DNA from: Clostridia bacterium
GTDB taxonomy: Bacteria; Bacillota; Clostridia; Oscillospirales; Acutalibacteraceae
Reading direction: 5' to 3'
DNA: 64,000 bases
NCBI GenBank assembly: GCA_017407995.1
Contig: JAFQVM010000023.1
Span: 53,774-117,773 of the forward strand
Of the stretch, positions 24,522 to 33,054 are shown in pieces. Positions within the stretch are counted from its first letter, which is position 1, and every line of letters begins with the position of its first letter. A model generated the notes under the pieces. That model was not told where the DNA came from. It searched no databases and was given only the letters and a program-made list of their open reading frames with translations. A program made the translations under genes and the position numbers.

Positions 24522-24523
24522 TC

Positions 24524-26263
24524 TTACCTCCTTGTTTGTTCGTTTGACGTATCTAAACTTAAAACTCCGTTTTCGCTGAGTCTGTATACCCTTTGACAGT
24601 ACTGCAGCATACTCGGACGGTGAGTAGTTATAATGCAAGTGCGGTTCGGATAGGATGCCATCAAGTTGCCGAGAACCCGTTCCTCAGTCTGCGCATCAAG
24701 CGCAGAGGTTGCCTCGTCCATCACAAGAACAGGCGCTTTTCTAAGAACCGCTCTGGCAATAGATATTCGCTGAATCTGGCCTTCTGAGAAATTAACTCCA
24801 CGCTCACCAACTATCGTATCAAGCCCATTAGGAAGCGCTTCAACAAAGTTCCAGGCATCTGCGATTTTCAGCGCCTCGATAAGCTCTTCGTCAGTAGCCT
24901 GCGAGTTTACTATCCTGAGGTTATCAGCGATTGTACCCGAAAAAACTGCGTTGCCTTGGGGAACATATGAGCAAAATCTGCGGGTACTGTCCGAAACTTG
25001 TATGGTCGAGCCGCCCTCAACGCTCATTTCAATCTTTCCGCAATCCGGCTCGACAAGGCCGAGAATCAAGCGCAGAATAGTAGTCTTTCCTTCACCCGAC
25101 GGGCCGACAAAAGCAATCGTTTCGCCCGGCAAGGCCGAAAAGCTAATATTATTCAGAACAGACTGTTCGCTGTCGTTGTATGTATAAGTTAAATCGCTTG
25201 CTTCTACTCCGACTCCCTTTTCGCAAGCCGCAGGCATCATACTTTCTGCAAGTTCCTTATCAGCATCACATTCGATAGGCAAATCCGTAAACTCCATGAT
25301 ACGTCCGGCAGATGTTGCAATGGAAATTGCACTTGGCGCCAAAGACACAAGAGCAGAAAACGATGTAGTCAGCTTTCCTGAGATTTGCAGGAAAAGGGTC
25401 ATTGTTCCATAAGTGATAACGCCCTGCCAAAGACGCAACACTCCCCAACCGTAACACGCATACGAAACAAATAGTCCTATAACAGACAGACACAGGGTCA
25501 TGATGATTGAAAACTTATCATGGTCAAGTCTCATCTTACGGTAAGCACCCAGAAGAGTCTTGAAATTGTCAGTATACTTTCGTGTCAGGTCAAAAGCCTT
25601 TATGGTCTGCAGGTTCTGCATAGACTCTTCGCTGAACGAGAGAATCTTGCCGTTCATCTCCCTGCTTTCCTTGTTATACTTTCTCATCATCTTGGTAGTA
25701 ATTTTAGATGAGAAGAAGAGAAACGGTGAACTTAAAAATGCAAATATCGCCATGGTCGGGTCATAATAAAGAACAATCGCTAAACAGCCGACAAACTGTG
25801 TAACACGTGTAAATACGCTGGGGACAAACGTAATTATACTGTTTGAAACTGTGCTGACATCGCCCTCAAGCCTGTTGATAAGCTCGCCCGAATGGTATTT
25901 ATTAATATCCTCCCAACGGGACAGAACAATATGCTCGTATATATTACTTCGCACCTCATTTTTTATCCTTGTACCCACAAGGGAAGTTATCCTTGATGTA
26001 CCCGCATTGATAAAAATCTGAGTGAGTGCCATGCCGATAACAAGGGCTGCGCTGACAGCGATTGTATCGTTGTTATGAGTCACAACAGCATCTATAAGAT
26101 ACTTCGATGCAACACTTGAGCCTAACCCCATAACAGTACCGGCTATACCGATAACCACATAGAGAAAAATCTCAAGCTTATAACGCACAACATACTTTAA
26201 AAGCCATTTCCACTCCGTACCGAGGCTTTTCAGCAATTTTCTGTATTCACTGGGCTTTTTCAT
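24524..26263 (-). CDS. ABC exporter, fused permease and ATPase (RiPP-like cassette)
   Basis: 579 residues. Six membrane helices lie within about residues 25-320; the nucleotide-binding domain follows with FVGPSGEGKTTILRL (Walker A), a Q-loop at YVPQGNAVFSG, the signature NFSEGQIQRISIARA, and VLVMDEATSALD (Walker B) with a THRP switch histidine. There is no N-terminal C39 peptidase domain, so leader cleavage must be done elsewhere. The gene starts inside the stop of the BY-kinase gene (26260) and ends 2 bases before the PqqD-like start. It would export the modified peptide; a role in flipping polysaccharide intermediates is a less likely alternative, but notable because no Wzx is seen. Confidence 0.88.
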   Translation of the reverse strand: MKKPSEYRKLLKSLGTEWKWLLKYVVRYKLEIFLYVVIGIAGTVMGLGSSVASKYLIDAVVTHNNDTIAVSAALVIGMALTQIFINAGTSRITSLVGTRIKNEVRSNIYEHIVLSRWEDINKYHSGELINRLEGDVSTVSNSIITFVPSVFTRVTQFVGCLAIVLYYDPTMAIFAFLSSPFLFFSSKITTKMMRKYNKESREMNGKILSFSEESMQNLQTIKAFDLTRKYTDNFKTLLGAYRKMRLDHDKFSIIMTLCLSVIGLFVSYACYGWGVLRLWQGVITYGTMTLFLQISGKLTTSFSALVSLAPSAISIATSAGRIMEFTDLPIECDADKELAESMMPAACEKGVGVEASDLTYTYNDSEQSVLNNISFSALPGETIAFVGPSGEGKTTILRLILGLVEPDCGKIEMSVEGGSTIQVSDSTRRFCSYVPQGNAVFSGTIADNLRIVNSQATDEELIEALKIADAWNFVEALPNGLDTIVGERGVNFSEGQIQRISIARAVLRKAPVLVMDEATSALDAQTEERVLGNLMASYPNRTCIITTHRPSMLQYCQRVYRLSENGVLSLDTSNEQTRR

Positions 26264-27753
26264 CTTCGCCTTTCTTTCTCCGATTTCTTCTTTTTGCCGT
26301 ATCCGTAACCGTAGCTGCCGTAGTGGTAGCCGTATCGGTAATACTTTCTGTAGCCTTCATAGCCGTAGTAGTTTCCATATCCGCCTAAACCACCGGTAGC
26401 GCCGTTGAGGATGCATCCCAAAAACTTTACATCTGTTGAAATCAATGTATTTATTCCCGCTCGGATGCTCGACGTTAAAACTATATCCTGTCTTATTACG
26501 TACAGCGCCGCATCTGCAGCACCGGCTATGATAGCAGCATCCGAAATAATACCGCAGGGCGGTGTATCTATTAATATAAGGTCATATTCTTCACGCAACG
26601 AGTCAACAAGCTTTTTGAAATTCGCTGTACGCATTACCTTCCACAGCTGCTGTGCAGGTGCATTAAACGTAAGAATATCAACACCTAATGCCTTGACCTT
26701 TTTAAGTGAATAAAGTCCGTTGTTTGACTCCGCTATGGTTCTTACCCGCATTTTACTCTTTACAAGCATTTTGGAAATTCCCGAGTCACGAAGGTCGCCG
26801 TCAATGACCAATATCTTGCTTTCGTTCTTTGCAAACATCGCAGCAAGGTTTAACGTTGTAATCGATTTGCCCTCGCCCGGTGCGGTGCTCGTTATCATGA
26901 CCACCTTTTCAGTCGGCTGCAAATTATTCTGAATCGAGCCTCTGAGCAAACGAAGGGATTCCTTAAAGGAGTTTCCTATCAAGGGGTTGGTAATAAGAAT
27001 ATCGGAATTTACCTTCTGCTTGTATTTCTTGAACACAACCTGAGGAAGAACGCCGATACAGTTCTGGTTGAGGTCCCTGCTGATATCCTCCTTAGTGCGT
27101 ACCGTTCGGCGCAGTACTGCATACAGTACAATCCATGCGGCGCACAGAAGAACACCAAACAACACACCCTTTAGCGTTGAAGAAGCCCAGTCAAATCTGT
27201 TTGACGGCTCCTCCGGCATCTCCGGAGGTGAAATCATTACAAGCCTCGTCGGTCCGATGATATACTCCGTAACAGAAGAATAGTTATCGATAACGGAAAG
27301 CAACACATCATAAGTCTGCTTCGGGTCACTTCCCGTGGTCGTAAGCGTAATCATATTCGTTCCCGTTACACATGAGGCCGAAACCGATGCCGGCATCTTC
27401 GGCAGATTCAAATCCTCACACACCTGCTTTTGAAGCATGTTGCTTTGAAGAACATACGGGAATATGGTTGCCAACTGGTCAGCCGTGCCTCGGTCATAAT
27501 AAAACGAATATGCCGAAACTCCGTTTTCACCGGAAAGAGTTGAATTCTCAGTATGCACGGTAAAAGTGGCTGAAGTTTTATACTCAGGAGTATATTTTAC
27601 ATAGCTGCTGTAAAACATTACTCCGCCAAACAGCACTGCACAAATAACGCCTATCCACCAGAACTTTACAAAGCCACGCCATATATCACTCAGATATATG
27701 TTAATGTCTCTTTCTGCCGAGGCAGTATTCTTTTTTACTTCGCTAACGCTCAT
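26260..27753 (-). CDS. Polysaccharide co-polymerase / BY-kinase, Tyr-rich tail
   Basis: 497 residues. It has an N-terminal Wzz domain between two membrane helices (about 30-50 and 190-215), then a cytoplasmic bacterial tyrosine kinase domain: ITSTAPGEGKSITTLNLA (Walker A), ILVIDGDLRDSGI (Walker A') and LILIDTPPCGI (Walker B). The C-terminus has an unusually dense tyrosine cluster, 13 Tyr in about 30 residues (GYGNYYGYEGYRKYYRYGYHY), followed by a lysine/arginine tail; these tyrosines are the autophosphorylation sites in the family. It controls polysaccharide chain length and export. A second fused copy sits directly upstream, and the CpsB phosphatase is encoded at the operon start. Confidence 0.92.
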   Translation of the reverse strand: MSVSEVKKNTASAERDINIYLSDIWRGFVKFWWIGVICAVLFGGVMFYSSYVKYTPEYKTSATFTVHTENSTLSGENGVSAYSFYYDRGTADQLATIFPYVLQSNMLQKQVCEDLNLPKMPASVSASCVTGTNMITLTTTGSDPKQTYDVLLSVIDNYSSVTEYIIGPTRLVMISPPEMPEEPSNRFDWASSTLKGVLFGVLLCAAWIVLYAVLRRTVRTKEDISRDLNQNCIGVLPQVVFKKYKQKVNSDILITNPLIGNSFKESLRLLRGSIQNNLQPTEKVVMITSTAPGEGKSITTLNLAAMFAKNESKILVIDGDLRDSGISKMLVKSKMRVRTIAESNNGLYSLKKVKALGVDILTFNAPAQQLWKVMRTANFKKLVDSLREEYDLILIDTPPCGIISDAAIIAGAADAALYVIRQDIVLTSSIRAGINTLISTDVKFLGCILNGATGGLGGYGNYYGYEGYRKYYRYGYHYGSYGYGYGKKKKSEKERRR

Positions 27754-27756
27754 ATA

Positions 27757-29271
27757 TTAATCCTGCCCGTTCTGCTTAGAATTCTCCGGTTTGTCAGAGG
27801 TTACGTCCATATCAAACAGGTACTCAGACAACATCTTCTTGCCGTATCCTGCATACCGCTTGTACGAACTGTACTTATGAGTGTAAGAGCCGCTTTCATC
27901 TGCGCCAATTTGACCAAACATGGTAAACGGTCTGTAAACATCGTTAAGTATGCAGCCCGCAAACCGTCCGCCAACATTCGACAGCGTAAGAATTGTATCA
28001 TTGATATCCGCCGACGAAACATAGTCCGTTCTGACAACAAGCATGGTCTTGTCCGAAATGTTTACCAAGCTCATAGCATCAGCAGAAGCTGATACAGGCG
28101 GAGTATCGATAATTACGAAATCCATCTTGTCACGCATGACGGATATACAGTTTTTTACCAGCGGTGAACCTATCCATTCAACCGAATCCATACGTGACTT
28201 CTTGTTCATAGCGATAAGCAAGTTACTCTTTTTATATCTGAGAAACTTATACTGCCTTGCAGGCACTTTACCCGAAAGAACATCGCTGAACTCAACCTTA
28301 AAAGGTATCTGATATTCAAAAATCTTATATATAGCAGGCTTGCGTACATCCAGGTCCACCAGCATAACACGGTATCCTCTGCCTGCCAGTGCAATTGCAA
28401 TGTTTGCAACTGCGGTAGATTTACCTTCATTTTCTGCAACGCTTGTAATAGTAAAAACCTTACTGTCGTTATTCTTGTGCATATACTCGAGCTTCGTTAC
28501 GATTTTCTGATAGTCCTCATAAAATCGCAGGCTTGAAAATGCATCGTTGATAAGCAAAGCTCGCTTTTTTCGCCGAAGCTGTTCACGCAGCGACAAGTGG
28601 GCACCCTCATGGGCAATAGTGCCTATCAACTTGGAGTCTATCTTTTCCTTGAACGAGCTCTCGTTCTTTACCGTATCCCTGAGCAGTGACAGCAAAACAA
28701 TCAACATACCCATTGCCGCCGCCGCCAAAACAGCAATCTGTTTACGGCTCGTCTTTGAAATTCTGTTGGACGGAGAGGTCGGCATCTGCGGTGAAACCAT
28801 AATATCAATTACTGAGTTGGAAAACACCGCATCTGAAACGTTTGGATATACCTCCAATATAGAGGAAAGCAGCTTGTATGCAAGCTCGGGGTCATCAGCT
28901 GTAACTGACAGTGTCATCAGGTTAGTACCCTCATGGACAGACGCCGATACCGTTCCGTTAAACTTTTCTTCTCCGAGATTCTCTGCGGCGAGCTGTCTTA
29001 CAGACGGCTGCTCAAAAACCTCTGTAAATATACTAGCCATCTCCATAGCGGCAGAAAAGCTTGTATATGCGCCCGATGTGCCTGACTTTGCACGCACAAC
29101 CAAAGTGGAGCTACTTGTATACTCAGGTTTATAGATGCTGTGCTCTACAATATACAAGCCCATCAACGCAATCAACGCAGCGCAAATAATTGCCCAGAAA
29201 TTTCGCAGGACATCACGAAACAGGCTATGCAATTCAAATGTCAATTTGATTTGTGAATTCTGTTTCTCCAA
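27757..29271 (-). CDS. Second polysaccharide co-polymerase / BY-kinase
   Basis: 504 residues from a TTG start at 29271 with GGAGGAG 9 bases upstream; the next Met is at residue 42, inside the first membrane helix. It has a Wzz domain bounded by helices at about 30-48 and 175-195. The kinase domain has ITSVAENEGKSTAVANIA (Walker A), VMLVDLDVRKPAIYKIF (Walker A') and FVIIDTPPVSASADAM (Walker B). The C-terminal Tyr cluster is sparser than in the downstream paralogue (HKYSSYKRYAGYGKK) and a charged tail follows. Two fused BY-kinases in tandem are less usual than a CapA/CapB split pair; they may form mixed rings. Confidence 0.9.
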   Translation of the reverse strand: MEKQNSQIKLTFELHSLFRDVLRNFWAIICAALIALMGLYIVEHSIYKPEYTSSSTLVVRAKSGTSGAYTSFSAAMEMASIFTEVFEQPSVRQLAAENLGEEKFNGTVSASVHEGTNLMTLSVTADDPELAYKLLSSILEVYPNVSDAVFSNSVIDIMVSPQMPTSPSNRISKTSRKQIAVLAAAAMGMLIVLLSLLRDTVKNESSFKEKIDSKLIGTIAHEGAHLSLREQLRRKKRALLINDAFSSLRFYEDYQKIVTKLEYMHKNNDSKVFTITSVAENEGKSTAVANIAIALAGRGYRVMLVDLDVRKPAIYKIFEYQIPFKVEFSDVLSGKVPARQYKFLRYKKSNLLIAMNKKSRMDSVEWIGSPLVKNCISVMRDKMDFVIIDTPPVSASADAMSLVNISDKTMLVVRTDYVSSADINDTILTLSNVGGRFAGCILNDVYRPFTMFGQIGADESGSYTHKYSSYKRYAGYGKKMLSEYLFDMDVTSDKPENSKQNGQD

Positions 29272-29277
29272 AGCTGT

Positions 29278-30096
29278 TTACTCCTCCACAATAACGGTCA
29301 ATATCGTGTGACCTGTGTCGCCTAACGAATTTGAAGCATAATAGTGAACACTGTATACTCCAGGAGTCTGGCTGTCAAAATCAGTCGAAATCTTGACTTC
29401 ATCGTTGCTCAGACGACTGTTGTTTGCTGTAACAGTAGAAATATACGTTCTGAAATTAGGCTTTTCACCTTTTTTGATGTATATCATATATTCATTGAGC
29501 TCAATTATCGGCGCCAGCAGACTCTTATCCTCAACATATACAGGAAGCTCAAGCTCGATAATATCGCCCTTGCTGTTGGTCGCCTGAAGTGACAGAGCGA
29601 ACACGCCAACAGTATTATCAGTAAAATTGGTTGCGGTAACAACGACCTTATCACTGATATCACCGTCAATTGAATCTGTCGCTCCAACTATGCTGCGGAC
29701 ATCCACAGAGTCGTCCAACGAAAACACAAGCGGATAGCTCATGGTAAATCTCGGCGGTGTGTAATCCGTATATCGGATTGTACGAGTATTCTTTGCAACG
29801 TTATTGTCGCTGTCAGCAACAGCGTAGGTCACTGTACACAAGCCATCGCCGATAAACTTTGAAATTGATTCAACCACAACGCTCGATGTGATGTCGCCAT
29901 CCTTTTCATCAAAAGCGGTCACTCCTTTTAAAAGCTCCGCATCCGTTGCATTGACCTTGACCTCAATCTCTTCCCCAGAAATCTTAATAGTCGGAATTGT
30001 TGTATCGGTATTATTTTTTGTAACTACATAAAACACAAAGAAAATACACAGGGTTACGACAAACGAAATCGCCGTTACTAATCGAAGTACTTTCAT
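29278..30096 (-). CDS. Membrane-anchored protein with Ig-like (DUF5011-type) repeats
   Basis: 272 residues. One N-terminal membrane helix (about 5-26) is followed by an extracytoplasmic region made of about three beta-sandwich repeats. The repeats show the DUF5011/HYR-like pattern: TDAELLKGVTAFDEKDGDITSSVVVES, GLCTVTYAVADSDNNVAKNTRTIRY, then SVDVRSIVGATDSIDGDISDKVVVT, and a last repeat with GVYSVHYYASNSLGDTG. No enzyme motif is visible. It lies between the CpsB phosphatase and the Wzz/BY-kinase genes, a place where capsule loci of Clostridia often carry such a protein. It may bind the nascent polymer or the wall; this is inference. Confidence 0.75.
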   Translation of the reverse strand: MKVLRLVTAISFVVTLCIFFVFYVVTKNNTDTTIPTIKISGEEIEVKVNATDAELLKGVTAFDEKDGDITSSVVVESISKFIGDGLCTVTYAVADSDNNVAKNTRTIRYTDYTPPRFTMSYPLVFSLDDSVDVRSIVGATDSIDGDISDKVVVTATNFTDNTVGVFALSLQATNSKGDIIELELPVYVEDKSLLAPIIELNEYMIYIKKGEKPNFRTYISTVTANNSRLSNDEVKISTDFDSQTPGVYSVHYYASNSLGDTGHTILTVIVEE

Positions 30097-30131
30097 CTTA
30101 AAGAGTTCTCCTTCTAAGCTGATGGAACATA

Positions 30132-30863
30132 TCAGAAATTGTATACGTTTTTATTCTCCAGCACTCTCTGCGGGTTGATTTTTAATAACAAGTCCGCATA
30201 GTCTGCCGAGTACTTTTCACAAATGAGCTCATGTGCATCTGCAAGATACGGAGTTCTGCTGTACTGGCTATGAGCATCGCTGGCTACAAAATCAGCCTGA
30301 TATGTACCTACTATCTCCATGGCGGTATTCATCGCTCTATATCCGAAACTGCCGTTGAGACTGCCTCTGTTTATCTGAATTAAACCGCCGATATCCTTAA
30401 TGCGGTATATCGAATCGCTCTGCTCATGTACAAACTCATAGCGTTCCGGATGTGCGACAATCGGTATGTACCCTTCCGTTATAATCTGTTGCAGCTTTCT
30501 GTAGGCTACAGGCGCACTCTCATGCGCATCAAATTCCACAAGCAGGTACTTTGACCAGTTTATCGGTATCAATCTTCCTTCATTGAGCAGCTCCATAAAA
30601 CCTGCCGACAAAAATATCTCTTGTCCCGGATAAAGCGTTATGGGAATGTTGCGGCGTGCTATCTCAGCCTGAAGAGCCTCAAAGCCGCTTTTCAAATCCG
30701 CAGTCCAATGATTTTTATACGACTCGGGAATGTTACAGTGCGGTGTGACTACGATACCCTTAGTCCCCGCCTGAGCAGCGAGCACCGCCATCTCTATTGA
30801 GTCATTTGTATTACCTGAACCGTCATCAACATTAGGAAAAATATGACAGTGGATATCAATCAT
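30132..30863 (-). CDS. CpsB/CapC-type protein-tyrosine phosphatase
   Basis: 243 residues from ATG at 30863, with GGGAGGTG 6 bases upstream; a further upstream start at 30899 would include the ribosome site. It is a PHP-domain phosphatase: MIDIHCHIFPNVDDGSGN with metal ligands, GIVVTPHCNIP, YLLVEFD, YIPIVAHPERYEF, and FVASDAHSQYSRTP. CpsB enzymes dephosphorylate the tyrosine cluster of BY-kinases and so regulate capsule production. As first gene of the operon, transcribed from the 31025-31052 promoter with an approximately 150-base leader, it pairs with two BY-kinases downstream. Confidence 0.93.
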   Translation of the reverse strand: MIDIHCHIFPNVDDGSGNTNDSIEMAVLAAQAGTKGIVVTPHCNIPESYKNHWTADLKSGFEALQAEIARRNIPITLYPGQEIFLSAGFMELLNEGRLIPINWSKYLLVEFDAHESAPVAYRKLQQIITEGYIPIVAHPERYEFVHEQSDSIYRIKDIGGLIQINRGSLNGSFGYRAMNTAMEIVGTYQADFVASDAHSQYSRTPYLADAHELICEKYSADYADLLLKINPQRVLENKNVYNF

Positions 30864-31024
30864 TTTTTGCACCTCCCAAAGCCCAAAAATCAACACCAAA
30901 AAGTTTATTTTTTAATTCTATTCACGACATAAAAACCAAAAAATTTTTGTTTTTTTTATTACTTTTAATAGGTTTTCCTAAAAAAAGATACAAATCTACA
31001 TAATATGACATATAATTATAGTTT

Positions 31025-31052
31025 ATTATACCATATATAGTATAAAATGCAA
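31025..31052 (-). promoter_or_regulatory. Promoter of the capsule/RiPP-like operon
   Basis: Minus strand TTGCAT, 16-nt spacer ending in TGG, TATAAT (extended -10). It is the only convincing promoter before the 20-gene minus-strand series ending at 9303, in which gene gaps are small. The gap 30864-31208 otherwise contains AT-rich leader and the tmk terminator; no small gene or known riboswitch is seen. Confidence 0.65.
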
Positions 31053-31147
31053 TAGAAAACGCTGTTTTTAAGTAATTTTTTCAAAAAAAAGACCACAATA
31101 TAGGCGATTTTTTAAATACACAACCCCCAAAATGTAGTAAAGACAAA

Positions 31148-31197
31148 AACAGCAGGTAAAACCTGGAAATTCCAAATTTTACCTGCTGTTTTTTTAT
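31148..31197. terminator. Terminator after tmk
   Basis: A stem AACAGCAGGTAAAA / TTTTACCTGCTGTT with an internal loop has T runs on both sides. It separates the tmk operon from the capsule promoter. Confidence 0.75.
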
Positions 31198-31208
31198 TAA
31201 AATTATTC

Positions 31209-31832
31209 TTATTCAAACAGTTTATCAACTATTTTTTCGACGTCTGCCGCAACCTCTTGGGGTGCTCTCGCCGCATCCACAACAACTATATTGTCACTAT
31301 CCTTAAGCAAATCGAACGCTTCATGGTATCGTGCTCTGATTGCCTGCACCTGTTCTATGTCACGCTCAAATATCTCAAGATACACTCTGCCGCTCTCCAG
31401 ACGTTTTCGACAGCTCTCGGGGTCAACATCAAAAAAGATACAGACATCAGGCTTTCTGATAGACGGACAATTGATATTCATATCAACTACCCACTGCTTG
31501 TCCTCTCCGACAGCTTGATAAGCTATAGACGAGTAATAATACCTGTCGCAGATAACATCTATGCCGGCTTCAAGAGTCTTTTCGATTCCATTGACGGGAT
31601 TTACGTTATGTGCAACTCTGTCCGCCATAAACAGAGCTGCAAGCTCTGACGATGTACGCTGTCTCGCTCCGCTGAGAACATCTCTGATAAGACCGCCTGT
31701 AACCGACTCCGTCGGCTCTGCTGTCTGAAACACCTTGCGGCCCTTTGATGCAAGATATTTTATCAGCAAAGCTGCCTGCGTCCCCTTACCTGAACCGTCA
31801 AGTCCCTCTATTACTATAAACTTTCCTCTCAT
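31209..31832 (-). CDS. tmk: Thymidylate kinase
   Basis: 207 residues, normal length. It has a P-loop in FIVIEGLDGSGKGTQAALL, the AEPTESVTGGLIRDVL loop with the conserved arginine, the DRY/DRYYYSSIAYQ motif, and FDVDPESCRKRL in the LID region. It phosphorylates dTMP to dTDP in the cytoplasm. It is the last gene of a three-gene unit with a CDP-glycerol transferase (12-base gap) and a GH2 hydrolase upstream, an unusual context since tmk often sits near holB. Gene density suggests cotranscription from the 34844-34872 promoter, ending at 31148-31197. Confidence 0.95.
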   Translation of the reverse strand: MRGKFIVIEGLDGSGKGTQAALLIKYLASKGRKVFQTAEPTESVTGGLIRDVLSGARQRTSSELAALFMADRVAHNVNPVNGIEKTLEAGIDVICDRYYYSSIAYQAVGEDKQWVVDMNINCPSIRKPDVCIFFDVDPESCRKRLESGRVYLEIFERDIEQVQAIRARYHEAFDLLKDSDNIVVVDAARAPQEVAADVEKIVDKLFE

Positions 31833-31844
31833 AGGTATACCCCA

Positions 31845-33035
31845 CTATCCGATAATCTCATCAGCTATTCTCTGTGTTGAATGGCCGTCGCAAGCACTCA
31901 TATAGTACTCTCTGAAAGCCTCAACCTGCTTTACATCAAAGTCGGTCTCAGCCTTCTTTACGCTTTCAATTATTCCGTCTGTATCACGGACTATCGGACC
32001 CGGAACAAAATCCTCATACTTATTGTAAAAGCTTCTTGTAGCATCGTATTCTTCAAGGTCATATGCAAAAAATATCATAGGTCTCGACATAAGAGAATAC
32101 TCAAATATTACAGACGAATAATCGCTTATAAGCACATCAGCAGCACAAAGAGCCACGTCTACTCGCATGCTTGTCGATATATCAAAAACAAAGTTTTTAT
32201 ACTTTTCTTTCTCCTCTTCGCTTAGCGAGAAAGCCTTTGCCGTCTGTGGATGAAGCTTATACACAAGAACATAATCCTCTGACAAAGCATCCATCATCGC
32301 AGCTATATCAAGCTTTAAATCCATATAAGACTCGATTGTTGAATTGCCCCTAAAGGTCGGCGCATAAAGAATGATTTTACGCTCACCTATCTCAGGGAAC
32401 ATCTTGAGAAGCTCATCTCTGCACGAAGACACAAACTCATTATCAAAATAAACATCCGTCCTCGGCACGCCGAGCGGCTTTATTATACTCTCAGAGCAGT
32501 TAAAAGCTTCTGCATAATAGGGAATGATTTTGTCCGACGAAACACTAACATCGGTATATGTATTGTGAATCGGATATCTGTCCATAGTTGCTCTATCCGA
32601 CCCCCAAGCAAGGTCAACCGTTGAATAGCCCCATTTCTTAAACGCCCCGCACGCATGCCAAAGCTGAACTACACGGGTACCCTCCCTCGGCTGATTTGCA
32701 TACAGAGGAAAAAAGAAATCCTCTAAGAAAACATATGCCGAGGTTGCATACTCCTTTTGAAACCAATTATTTCTTTTAAAACCTTCGAGAAAGCCGCCGC
32801 CCTTAACAGGATAAACTTCCACACAGTTAAAGCCTCGTTTTTCAAGCTCGGCTTTGATACACAAAAGATTATCAGGAAGTCTATCAAAGTTGCCTGCAAC
32901 AAGCAAAACCTTTTTCTCATCAATAGGTTTTTTAGCTTCCTTTTTATAAAAATATGGCCAAATATAGTAATAAAGCAACGTGCGCTTCATTCTTCCGAGC
33001 ATCTTCTTCAGTTTTAAAAGTATCTTCCTTATCAA
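31845..33035 (-). CDS. CDP-glycerol glycerophosphotransferase family protein
   Basis: 396 residues. A basic, amphipathic N-terminus is followed by the TagF/TagB-type GT-B region: VVQLWHACGAFKKWGYS with the catalytic His, FLYANQPREG-like loops, GVPRTDVYFD, KIILYAPTFRGNSTIESYMDLKLD, VLVYKLHPQTAKAF, and ALCAADVLISDYSSVIFEYSLMSRPMIFF. Family members move glycerol-phosphate from CDP-glycerol to teichoic acid-like primers at the inner membrane face. There are no other teichoic acid genes around, so the acceptor may be a glycan decoration. It is in an operon with GH2 and tmk. Confidence 0.88.
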   Translation of the reverse strand: MIRKILLKLKKMLGRMKRTLLYYYIWPYFYKKEAKKPIDEKKVLLVAGNFDRLPDNLLCIKAELEKRGFNCVEVYPVKGGGFLEGFKRNNWFQKEYATSAYVFLEDFFFPLYANQPREGTRVVQLWHACGAFKKWGYSTVDLAWGSDRATMDRYPIHNTYTDVSVSSDKIIPYYAEAFNCSESIIKPLGVPRTDVYFDNEFVSSCRDELLKMFPEIGERKIILYAPTFRGNSTIESYMDLKLDIAAMMDALSEDYVLVYKLHPQTAKAFSLSEEEKEKYKNFVFDISTSMRVDVALCAADVLISDYSSVIFEYSLMSRPMIFFAYDLEEYDATRSFYNKYEDFVPGPIVRDTDGIIESVKKAETDFDVKQVEAFREYYMSACDGHSTQRIADEIIG

Positions 33036-33054
33036 ACTACCACTTCCCCGAACA

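Noticed and set aside
20488-26263. Lasso peptide cluster
   Set aside because: The kinase, nucleotidyltransferase, RRE protein and exporter fit, but there is no asparagine-synthetase-like cyclase and no transglutaminase-like protease; a radical SAM/SPASM enzyme is present instead.
28547-29134. 195-codon plus-strand ORF
   Set aside because: It lies entirely antisense to the second BY-kinase gene, has no ribosome site and no recognisable domain.
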